5,673 nucleotides of DNA, taken from positions 1 through 5,673 of the forward strand of contig CALGNG010000118.1 of the NCBI GenBank assembly GCA_937958735.1, read 5' to 3'. This document shows, piece after piece, positions 1-4,741 of this stretch. This DNA comes from an uncultured Aquimarina sp. (GTDB lineage: Bacteria; Bacteroidota; Bacteroidia; Flavobacteriales; Flavobacteriaceae). The translations under genes were made by a program, and so were the position numbers. Position 1 is the stretch's first letter. Every line of letters begins with the position of its first letter. Under the pieces are notes generated by a model. It ran no database searches. It was not told the origin of the DNA and worked only from the letters and a program-made list of their open reading frames with translations.

Positions 1-110
1 AGATAAAGTATAGTGTTTAAAACAAAAGCTACTTTGTAAAGAGGTAGTTTTTGTTATTTATAAAGAAAAATAGAGTGTGGTGTGTACGGAATGCAATTCC
101 GCACTATTGG
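1..110. repeat. Right half of fold-back (MITE-like) element, copy 1
   Basis: This stretch matches 4771-4880 at 102 of 110 positions without gaps, and similarity stops abruptly after 110. It holds an internal hairpin (21-55) and, at 84-104, an inverted REP-type hairpin with arms GTACGGAAT and ATTCCGCAC around loop GCA. The complete element at 4737-4878 shows that this is the right part of a unit whose left inverted end would lie just outside the window. Copies 1 and 2 are in the same orientation and bracket 4.66 kb of sequence holding the kinase, regulator, roadblock and transposase genes. Confidence 0.85.
21..55. terminator. Repeat-borne 15-bp hairpin with A and T flanks
   Basis: Arms 21-35 and 41-55 pair over 15 positions, including G.T wobbles, around loop GTAAA. 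The A-rich left side and T-rich right side would suit an intrinsic terminator on either strand. Compared with the copy at 4791-4825, the two differences in the arms (positions 33 and 46 against 4803 and 4816) both keep a pair, moving between T.G and C-G or between T-A and T.G. This suggests that the structure is maintained. It may end transcription of a gene to the left of the window. Confidence 0.6.
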
Positions 111-575
111 AGTGGATTGAAAAAAAGGAAAGAGGGGAATAAAATCTATTCGTAATTTAATTATTTTATTTACATTGTTTTTAATTTAGTTGTTGGCTAA
201 TCTTAAATTTTCATGAAAGTTATTACTAGTAAATTAAAAAGAATAAATAGAGATATTAATTATTCCTTAGTGAGTTTTACTCTATTAATGATATTAACTG
301 TGGTATGTACAAATTTTTTTAAAAGTAATTTTATGCAATATTTTGGCATTATTTCTTTTTTTTGCTACTACTTCTAGCTTAGATTCAAGTAATAAACGCA
401 ACAGGTTTTTAAGGCTAAAAAATATTAAGATGTTCCCTTTCATGTATCAAAAATTGAAAAGAGAATATTTGTAATTGTTTCTAAAGGAGTTTGTTTGTCA
501 ACTTAAATGAAAAACATTTAGGAAATGGATTAGTCATTATAACAATTAGGATATAAACCAACATACAGTTTTTAT
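111..575. other. Intergenic region before the kinase gene
   Basis: This is A+T-rich sequence of about 465 bp without a convincing conserved gene. It holds one possible small membrane-peptide ORF (213-377). I see no tRNA, no clear terminator and no good TAnnTTTG/TTG promoter pair. The weak resemblances near 182-189 and 463-470 each miss the consensus. The kinase promoter must lie here if the operon starts at 576, but I cannot place it. Confidence 0.6.
213..377 (+). CDS. Possible 54-residue membrane peptide, unrecognised
   Basis: An ATG at 213 opens a frame of 54 codons ending in TAG at 375-377. The product has a basic N-terminus (about residues 1-14, with four Lys and three Arg). A hydrophobic stretch at about 17-36 (LVSFTLLMILTVV core) follows, then a second aromatic-rich hydrophobic stretch at about 40-54. 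This would be a small inner-membrane protein with one or two membrane segments, positive side in the cytoplasm. I recognise no family. The gene lies 198 bp upstream of the kinase on the same strand. In such A+T-rich DNA a random frame of this size with Phe, Leu and Ile codons is not rare, so it may be chance or the remnant of a larger membrane gene. Confidence 0.3.
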   Translation: MKVITSKLKRINRDINYSLVSFTLLMILTVVCTNFFKSNFMQYFGIISFFCYYF

Positions 576-1820
576 ATGTTTAGTAAACCAGAAAAAATTG
601 TTTTTGAAACGCTATTTGAAGCAATTTCAGAAGCAGTAGTTGTTGTAGATGAATTTCAAAAAATTAAAATTGTAAATTCTTCTTGTGAAAATATATATGG
701 TTATGATAAGGGTGAACTATTAGAAGAGCCTTTAGAAATATTAATACCTAAAAAACATAAAAAAAAATATATAAGTTATTTTGAGTCTTTTTTTAATAGT
801 AAAAAAAAAAGACAAATGGGTGAAGACTATGATTTATATGCTCTTAATAAAAACAACAGTATATTCCCTGTAGAGATGGGATTAAATCCATTTGAAATTC
901 AAGGCAAACATTATGTTATGATTCTTATTGTAGATATAACTGTAAGAAAACAAAAAAGCCTTGAGATAATAAGACTTAACACTAAATTAGAGAATATTGT
1001 AAAAGAGCGAACTCGTAGTTTAAGTAATACTGTTGGGAAGTTAGAAAAAATGAATCAACAGCTAGATGAGGAGAATAAAAAAAGGATTGAAGCAGAGAAT
1101 AAAGCACAAATTACATTAAAGAAAGAAAGAAATCTAAATGAATTGCAAACAAAGTTTTTATCAATGGTTTCTCACGAGTTTAAAACTCCTTTAACAGGTA
1201 TTTCAGTTTCAACTATGTTATTACAAAAATATAGTTTGACTAACCAACAAAAAAAAAGAGAAAAATATATTTCTATAATTAATAGTAAAGTACATTATTT
1301 AAATGGTATTCTAAATAATTTTTTATCAATTGAAAAATTAGAGAAAAAAGAAATACGATATGACATAACAACATTTTTTATTAAAGATGTTATTGATGAG
1401 GTTATAAATGGAGCAAATTTATTAATTAAAGAAGGACAGAAAATTATTTGTATATCAAATTTTGAGAATGTCTCGATTAGTCAAGATCAAAGGATAATTG
1501 AATTGACTTTATCTAATCTTATAAGTAATGCAATAAAGTATTCTCTAGCAAATACGACTATTTTTATAGCTGTTGGACAGGATAAAACAAATACGACGAT
1601 AAGAATTATAGATAAAGGCTTTGGAATACCCGAAAAAGATCAAAAAAATATATTTAAACGTTATTTTAGGGCTGAAAACGTTTTGTTAATTGAAGGAACA
1701 GGAATTGGTTTAAATATTATAAAAACACATTTAGAAAATCTAGGAGGTAAACTCGATTTTAAAAGTAAACATAATGTAGGAACTACTTTTATTGTAACAA
1801 TACCAAATAAGTTTAGTTGA
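576..1820 (+). CDS. PAS-domain sensor histidine kinase (soluble)
   Basis: This is a two-component sensor kinase that would autophosphorylate on His and pass the phosphate to the regulator encoded next. Of 414 residues, a PAS domain spans about 8-125 (IVNSSCENIYGY, then the closing DITVRKQ). A charged coiled-coil linker spans about 126-190. The HisKA H-box SMVSHEFKTPL carries the phospho-acceptor His200. The ATPase domain shows the N-box (Asn314 and Asn318 in LSNLISNAIKYS), the G1 box DKGFGIP (346-352), the F-box IFKRYF (359-364) and the G2 box GTGIGL (374-379). All catalytic boxes are intact. There is no signal peptide or membrane segment, so it should sense a cytoplasmic cue through PAS; the ligand cannot be read. 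The start ATG is the only one in the frame after a stop at 540-542. The gene overlaps the next by one base. Tracts of 9-10 A lie at 759-767, 801-810 and 1249-1257. Confidence 0.95.
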   Translation: MFSKPEKIVFETLFEAISEAVVVVDEFQKIKIVNSSCENIYGYDKGELLEEPLEILIPKKHKKKYISYFESFFNSKKKRQMGEDYDLYALNKNNSIFPVEMGLNPFEIQGKHYVMILIVDITVRKQKSLEIIRLNTKLENIVKERTRSLSNTVGKLEKMNQQLDEENKKRIEAENKAQITLKKERNLNELQTKFLSMVSHEFKTPLTGISVSTMLLQKYSLTNQQKKREKYISIINSKVHYLNGILNNFLSIEKLEKKEIRYDITTFFIKDVIDEVINGANLLIKEGQKIICISNFENVSISQDQRIIELTLSNLISNAIKYSLANTTIFIAVGQDKTNTTIRIIDKGFGIPEKDQKNIFKRYFRAENVLLIEGTGIGLNIIKTHLENLGGKLDFKSKHNVGTTFIVTIPNKFS

Positions 1821-2869
1821 TGACAAAAATTTTGTTAATAGAAGATGATCAAATTATAAGAGAAAGCACTGCTGAATTATTAGAATTTGTAGAGCACTAT
1901 TCTGTTATAACAGCAGAAAATGGGGAAATAGGATTTCGAAAAGCATTAGTAGAGATACCAGATATAATTATTTGTGATGTAATGATGCCTAAAATTGACG
2001 GATATGAAGTTTTAGAAAGATTATCGTCAAACCCAAAAACACAATTTATTCCTTTTATTTTTTTATCTGCAAAAACAGAAAGAAAAGATGTTAGAAAAGG
2101 AATGAATTTAGGGGCTGATGATTACATAACAAAACCCTTTACTGAAGATGAATTAAATAGTGCTATAGAAAGTAGATTGGCAAAAGCATCAATCCTCAAA
2201 GAATTACGAAATGTTGAAGAGGTACATAAAGAAGGAAAACAACTTAAGAACCTTAATGATTTAAAAGTCTTTTTTAAAAGTTATGGAATTCCTTTTTCTT
2301 ATAAAGTTGATGAAATAATTTATAAAGAAGGAAGTAGATCAAAGTATATTTATATGATTGTAGAAGGAGCGGTAAAATCTTACAAGCTTAATGAACAAGG
2401 AAAAACCCTTACCACATCAATATACAAAGAAGAGGATTTTTTCGGATACACATCTTTTTCAAAAAATGTTCCATATCAAGACAATTCGGAGACCATAAAA
2501 GCGACAAAAGTAGTTGGAGTAAAAAAAGAAAAATTAATTACATTATTAAGTAACAACCATAAAGTCGTTTTGGATTTAGTTGATTTATTAGCAGATAATT
2601 TAAAAGATGTTAAGGATCAATTATTGGATATGGCTTATAATTCAGTTCATAAAAAAACTTCAGCTACTCTATTAAAATTCGCAAAAAAAATTAATTATAA
2701 ACCGGACGATTTAATAAAAATTTCTAGACAAGATTTAGCAAATGTTGCAGGAATTTCTACAGAAACATTAATAAGAAGTCTCTCAAAACTTAAGAAAGAA
2801 GGGATTATTGAGATAGATGGGCGTAATATAAAAATACTTGATTTAGATGCGTTAAAAACAATTGAATAG
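1820..2869 (+). CDS. Response regulator with Crp/Fnr-type output domain
   Basis: This is a DNA-binding response regulator, 349 residues from the ATG at 1820. The receiver domain (1-125) has acidic Asp9 and Asp10, phospho-acceptor Asp53 (CDVMMPKIDGYE), Ser83 and Lys105 (TKPF). A short linker leads to a Crp-like beta-barrel (about 155-240), a dimer helix (about 243-275) and a Crp winged helix (about 276-345) with recognition helix ISTETLIRSLSKL. The barrel has the Fnr-like FFGYTSF segment. It lacks the Arg-Ser/Thr of the cyclic-nucleotide phosphate cassette, and the only Cys (52) is in the receiver, so neither cAMP nor an iron-sulphur cluster is expected. Phosphorylation is the likely switch. 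TTG at 1817 also fits the frame, but ATG in the TGATG overlap with the kinase stop is the better start and implies coupled translation. The partner is the kinase; a candidate target is the palindrome at 2894-2913. Confidence 0.93.
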   Translation: MTKILLIEDDQIIRESTAELLEFVEHYSVITAENGEIGFRKALVEIPDIIICDVMMPKIDGYEVLERLSSNPKTQFIPFIFLSAKTERKDVRKGMNLGADDYITKPFTEDELNSAIESRLAKASILKELRNVEEVHKEGKQLKNLNDLKVFFKSYGIPFSYKVDEIIYKEGSRSKYIYMIVEGAVKSYKLNEQGKTLTTSIYKEEDFFGYTSFSKNVPYQDNSETIKATKVVGVKKEKLITLLSNNHKVVLDLVDLLADNLKDVKDQLLDMAYNSVHKKTSATLLKFAKKINYKPDDLIKISRQDLANVAGISTETLIRSLSKLKKEGIIEIDGRNIKILDLDALKTIE

Positions 2870-2893
2870 GCTTATTTGCACATTTTTTTACAA

Positions 2894-2913
2894 GATATGA
2901 TATATATCATATC
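2894..2913. promoter_or_regulatory. Perfect 20-bp palindrome, candidate Crp/Fnr-type operator
   Basis: The arm GATATGATAT is followed directly by its exact reverse complement. The core at 2898-2909 reads TGA-N6-TCA, the half-site spacing of Crp and Fnr sites. The flanks (ATGAT-N4-ATCAT) are one base per arm away from the Fnr box TTGAT-N4-ATCAA. It lies 25 bp after the stop of a gene that encodes a Crp/Fnr-type DNA-binding domain, and its centre is about 40 bp before the transcription start inferred from the element at 2933-2940. No T-tract follows it on either strand, so it does not look like a terminator. That the neighbouring regulator binds it is inference. Confidence 0.55.
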
Positions 2914-2932
2914 CTATAAAGTTAAATCAAAA

Positions 2933-2940
2933 TATTTTTG
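2933..2940 (+). promoter_or_regulatory. Bacteroidota -7 element upstream of the roadblock gene
   Basis: TATTTTTG matches the Bacteroidota -7 consensus TAnnTTTG exactly. No TTG is present at the usual -33 distance; that place (about 2911-2916) is the edge of the palindrome. A core promoter with a good -7, no -33 and a Crp/Fnr-type site centred near -40 is what an activator-dependent (class II-like) promoter would show. Transcription would start near 2944-2946, giving a leader of about 60 bases that contains a run of ten T (2980-2989). Confidence 0.45.
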
Positions 2941-3006
2941 TACTACGGTTAAGTTCTAAAACAATCCTAATCGTTTTAATTTTTTTTTTAATTTAACAAT
3001 AATAAA

Positions 3007-3384
3007 ATGGCAAATTTTTTAACGCAATTTACAGAGGATATTAAAAATAATCTACCTGGTTATATCGCTGTTACAGTAACAGAGGTTTCAAGTGGTGTTT
3101 GCTATGTTTCTGATTCTGTAAAAAGCAATTTTGATCCCGAAGTAGCATCTGTATTTAACTTAGAAGTAGTAAAAGCAAAATATAATGCAATTAAAGCTTT
3201 AGAATTAACAGCTGGTATACAAGATATTTTAATTACCCTAGATAGTCAAATTCATATTATTGATGTTTCTGAAAATGGAGATTATTTTATCTATTTAGCA
3301 GTTGATTCTGATCAAGCAAACTTAGGTATGACTAGAGCATTACTTAAAAAATATAAAAAGGATATTAAACGTAACCTTCAATAG
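3007..3384 (+). CDS. Roadblock/LC7-like small protein
   Basis: This is a 125-residue soluble protein without signal peptide or membrane segment. The order of segments fits the Roadblock/LC7 (MglB-like) fold. There is an N-terminal helix (1-16), two strands (about 18-26 and 30-36) and a long helix (about 45-68, VVKAKYNAIKAL). Three strands follow (about 72-79 DILITLDS, 81-87 and 92-99 DYFIYLAV), and a C-terminal helix opens with ANLGMTR (104-110), close to the NLG-x-x-R turn typical of the family. Roadblock proteins usually dimerise and act with small GTPases of the MglA/Rab type, as regulators or scaffolds. No GTPase gene is in the window, so the partner is unknown. The gene stands alone with its own candidate promoter and ends before the hairpin terminator at 3477-3512. 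Its position after the regulator gene and the palindrome suggests control by that regulator. Confidence 0.7.
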   Translation: MANFLTQFTEDIKNNLPGYIAVTVTEVSSGVCYVSDSVKSNFDPEVASVFNLEVVKAKYNAIKALELTAGIQDILITLDSQIHIIDVSENGDYFIYLAVDSDQANLGMTRALLKKYKKDIKRNLQ

Positions 3385-3433
3385 GTGACAGTCCCAGCTG
3401 GAGTATAGTATGTAAAAATAACTACAACGGCTA

Positions 3434-3458
3434 GTGCTAGTTTGCAACTAGTACCTAC
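3434..3458 (-). repeat. REP-like hairpin, class 3, with GTAG foot
   Basis: On the plus strand, arms GTGCTAGTT and AACTAGTAC pair over nine positions around loop TGC, with a G.T pair at position 3, and are followed by CTAC. Read on the minus strand this is GTAG followed directly by the hairpin, the layout described for REP sequences recognised by RAYT transposases. Upstream, at about 3393-3414, lies a block starting CCCAGCTGGA and ending TATGTA, loosely like the block that precedes the class 1 copies further right. Confidence 0.6.
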
Positions 3459-3476
3459 GCAGTATATTAAATTTAG

Positions 3477-3512
3477 CCACAGCAGTATAAAATGTACTGT
3501 TGTGGTTTTTTT
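3477..3512 (+). terminator. Intrinsic terminator after the roadblock gene
   Basis: Arms CCACAGCAGTA and TACTGTTGTGG form an 11-bp stem with one G.T pair around a 7-base loop, followed by seven T (3506-3512). It lies 92 bp after the stop codon at 3384 and would end transcripts of the roadblock gene. It also sits 18 bp after a REP-like hairpin, the same order as at 3538-3626 and 4741-4825. Confidence 0.8.
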
Positions 3513-3537
3513 ATGAGTTGTAAGCAGCCCCCCGCTC

Positions 3538-3562
3538 GCGCTCGTCTGTGACGGGTGCCAAC
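3538..3562 (-). repeat. REP-like hairpin, class 2, in a G+C-rich patch
   Basis: On the plus strand, arms GCGCTCGTC and GACGGGTGC pair over nine positions around loop TGT, with G.T pairs at positions 3 and 5, followed by CAAC (minus-strand GTTG). The geometry equals that of the class 1 and class 3 hairpins although the stem core differs. The surrounding patch, about 3526-3570, is the most G+C-rich in the window and is non-coding. Confidence 0.55.
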
Positions 3563-3595
3563 AGCGAGAATAAAACAGAGTAATTATATTAGAAG

Positions 3596-3626
3596 AAAAG
3601 CTATTTCATAATTGAGATGGCTTTTT
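3596..3626. terminator. 13-bp hairpin with T-tail just upstream of the transposase
   Basis: The left arm 3596-3608 (AAAAGCTATTTCA) and right arm 3613-3625 pair at 13 positions with two wobbles around loop TAAT, and the right arm ends in T5. It lies 15 bp before the transposase ATG. It could act as a terminator in both directions, shielding the transposase from read-through, or as a structural end of the RAYT unit. It resembles the hairpin of the fold-back element, which also starts AAAAGCTA and ends GG-T5. Confidence 0.6.
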
Positions 3627-3640
3627 GTATTTTGTTGTGA

Positions 3641-4084
3641 ATGAGTAGAAAATATAAATTTCATAACAAATCGGGTTTGTATTTTGTAAGTTTTGCTACA
3701 GTGTATTGGATAGATGTATTTACAAGAGAGAAGTACTTTACGATTTTAGCGGAGAGTATAGATTATTGTAGAAAAAACAAAGGAATGGAGTTGTATGGGT
3801 ATTGTTTTATGCCCAGCCATGTACATTTACTATTTAGAGATGCGAATGAAAACCCAACAGCATTATTAAGAGATTTTAAGAAATATACTTCTAAAAAGTT
3901 ATTAGAAGCAATAACCGATAACCCACAAGAGAGTAGAAAAGAATGGCTGTTGTGGATGTTTGAAAAAGCAGGAAAAGAAAAAAGTAATGTATCTAAATAT
4001 CAATTTTGGCAACATCATAACAAGCCCATAGAATTATGGACAGCATCGGTTATCAAACCCGATAGGAATTTCGGGCTTATATAA
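3641..4084 (+). CDS. REP-associated tyrosine transposase (RAYT), C-terminally disrupted
   Basis: This is a Y1-type HUH endonuclease related to IS200 transposases. RAYTs cut single-stranded DNA next to REP hairpins through a tyrosine. In this 147-residue product the N-terminus has the family start (YKFHNKSGLYFVSFATVYW), the metal-binding HUH motif is His60-Val-His62 in CFMPSHVHLLF, and the likely catalytic tyrosine is Tyr82 in LLRDFKKYTSKKL. The late FWQHHNKPIELWTASVIK segment (122-139) is the usual lead-in to a C-terminal KLxYIHxNP motif. Here the frame instead enters a palindromic repeat at 4058 and stops after PDRNFGLI. Family members are usually longer, and the missing motif seems to continue in another frame from 4083. 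Both catalytic motifs are intact, so residual activity is possible, but the gene is probably decaying. REP-like hairpins lie on both sides. Confidence 0.85.
   Translation: MSRKYKFHNKSGLYFVSFATVYWIDVFTREKYFTILAESIDYCRKNKGMELYGYCFMPSHVHLLFRDANENPTALLRDFKKYTSKKLLEAITDNPQESRKEWLLWMFEKAGKEKSNVSKYQFWQHHNKPIELWTASVIKPDRNFGLI
4058..4075. repeat. Short palindromic repeat inside the transposase gene
   Basis: CCCGA, an 8-base centre and TCGGG form a short palindrome. It begins exactly where the transposase leaves its family sequence (after VIK, codon 139) and is followed by stop codons. It shares its CCCGAT start with the block repeated at 4116, 4150, 4432, 4462 and 4711. I read it as a small repeat inserted into the coding region. 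Confidence 0.5.
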
Positions 4085-4136
4085 TAACTTAATCGATTAT
4101 ATAAATCAATTAAAACCCGATGGCTCGGATATCTAA
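4083..4136 (+). pseudogene. Out-of-frame remnant of the transposase C-terminus
   Basis: Read one base out of the transposase frame, this stretch gives NNLIDYINQLKP and then repeat-derived PDGSDI before TAA. The LIDYIN part resembles the KLDYIHNNP motif that should follow the VIK of 3641-4084. This supports the idea that a short insertion at about 4058-4082 broke and shifted the gene, and that a second repeat at 4116 removed the rest. The match is short, so the call is tentative. Confidence 0.4.
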
Positions 4137-4242
4137 CCCTGATGGCGCTCCCGATGGCTCGGATATGTAGCGTACGATAGCGCGGAATTGCATTCCGTGC
4201 CTACAAAGGAGATAAAGCATAGTATTTAAAACAAAATCTACC
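4116..4242. repeat. REP-like array, truncated left half of the fold-back element
   Basis: Two copies of the block CCCGATGGCTCGGATATGTA start at 4116 (ending TCTA) and 4150, with a partial one (CCCTGATGGCGCT) between. Twenty-six bases after the second start comes a 25-bp inverted end (4176-4200) with the class 1 REP hairpin: arms GCGCGGAAT and ATTCCGTGC, loop TGC, then CTAC at 4201-4204. The sequence continues as in the complete element into the left hairpin arm and breaks off at 4242, so the right half is missing. Confidence 0.8.
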
Positions 4243-4255
4243 AGAACCATTTGCA

Positions 4256-4492
4256 ATGGACATTGTCGTTGCGGGATATTTAGCTACAGTAAGTTTTTCT
4301 AGATTATCTCCAGATCAACAATACAACTTATATTCTAATGCTGTTTCCGTGCTTACGGGTTTGGCGGGAAGAACAATTAATAAGGCTATTATATATGTTA
4401 TTGAAAACAGTCCATCTTTTGATAGTTTTGTCCCGATGGCTCGGATATGTAACGATGGATACCCGATGGCTCAGATATGTAACTTAGGATAG
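4256..4492 (+). pseudogene. Fragment of a decayed gene running into repeats
   Basis: The 78-codon frame opens upstream without an ATG as far as the truncated repeat, giving NLPEPFAM before the rest. Up to about 4431 it reads as plausible protein (VAGYLATVSFSRLSPDQQY, then SVLTGLAGRTINKAIIYVIE), which I do not recognise. The last 20 codons are repeat DNA translated as PMARIC and PMAQIC, ending at a TAG inside the inverted-end repeat. It shares its frame with the fragment at 4493-4741, so both may come from one gene split by repeat insertion. I do not think it is a working gene: it has no start region of its own and its end is made of repeats. Confidence 0.5.
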
Positions 4493-4510
4493 CGCGGAAT
4501 TGCATTCCGT
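4432..4510. repeat. REP-like array between the two gene fragments
   Basis: Two copies of the CCCGATGGCTCGGATATGTA block (4432; 4462 with one G-to-A change) lie 30 bp apart. As in the other copies, the inverted end starts 26 bp after the last block (4488) with the class 1 hairpin arms GCGCGGAAT and ATTCCGT. It breaks off at 4510, before the end of the hairpin. Nothing of the internal hairpin or right end remains. Confidence 0.8.
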
Positions 4511-4741
4511 TCGCGATGGTTTATTAGTGGATTTAAAGGAGGTCTAATTGGAGGTGCTTTAAGTGGTTTGACAGGAGGGATTTCTGGAGGGATAAGAGCT
4601 AATAAAATGGGTCTTGATTTTTGGGATGGTACAGGAACAATGGAGATGCTACAGTCTGAAGCTCTACCTATTAATTCATCTACAAATAAAAAAACAGATT
4701 TCTCTACTAACCCGATGGCTCGGATATGTAAGGTTGGATAG
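4493..4741 (+). pseudogene. Rhs-tail-like fragment without a start
   Basis: The frame is open from the repeat at 4493 to TAG at 4739-4741. The non-repeat part (4514-4710) encodes RWFISGFKGGLIGGALSGL, then TGGISGGIRANKMGLDFWDG and a polar tail with STNKKTDFSTN. Glycine-rich stretches of this kind, ending in GGI-x-A and an FW motif, are common in the variable C-terminal region after the Rhs core in Bacteroidota polymorphic-toxin proteins. The likeness is by eye only. There is no start codon before residue 43 or so, and the end is repeat DNA read as PMARIC. It is most likely the end of a broken Rhs-type or similar surface-protein gene in the same frame as 4256-4492. Confidence 0.45.

Noticed and set aside
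427..474. Short frame starting ATG at 430
   Set aside because: It has only 14 codons, no conserved feature, and sits in non-coding sequence before the kinase.
1817..1819. TTG as start of the response regulator, three bases before the ATG
   Set aside because: The ATG at 1820 makes the common TGATG overlap with the kinase stop, and the receiver domain needs nothing further upstream. TTG starts are rarer.
2894..2913. The palindrome as a terminator of the regulator gene
   Set aside because: It is almost wholly A+T in composition and has no T-tract after it on either strand; the T-run at 2884-2889 comes before it.
3385..3640. A structured non-coding RNA gene between the roadblock and transposase genes
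   Set aside because: The hairpins here are explained as two REP-like elements and two T-tailed hairpins; there is no separate promoter or longer fold that I can support.
4256..4492. A complete 78-codon gene
   Set aside because: The frame continues upstream of its ATG without a stop into repeat DNA, and its last 20 codons and stop are repeat sequence. It is better explained as a gene fragment.
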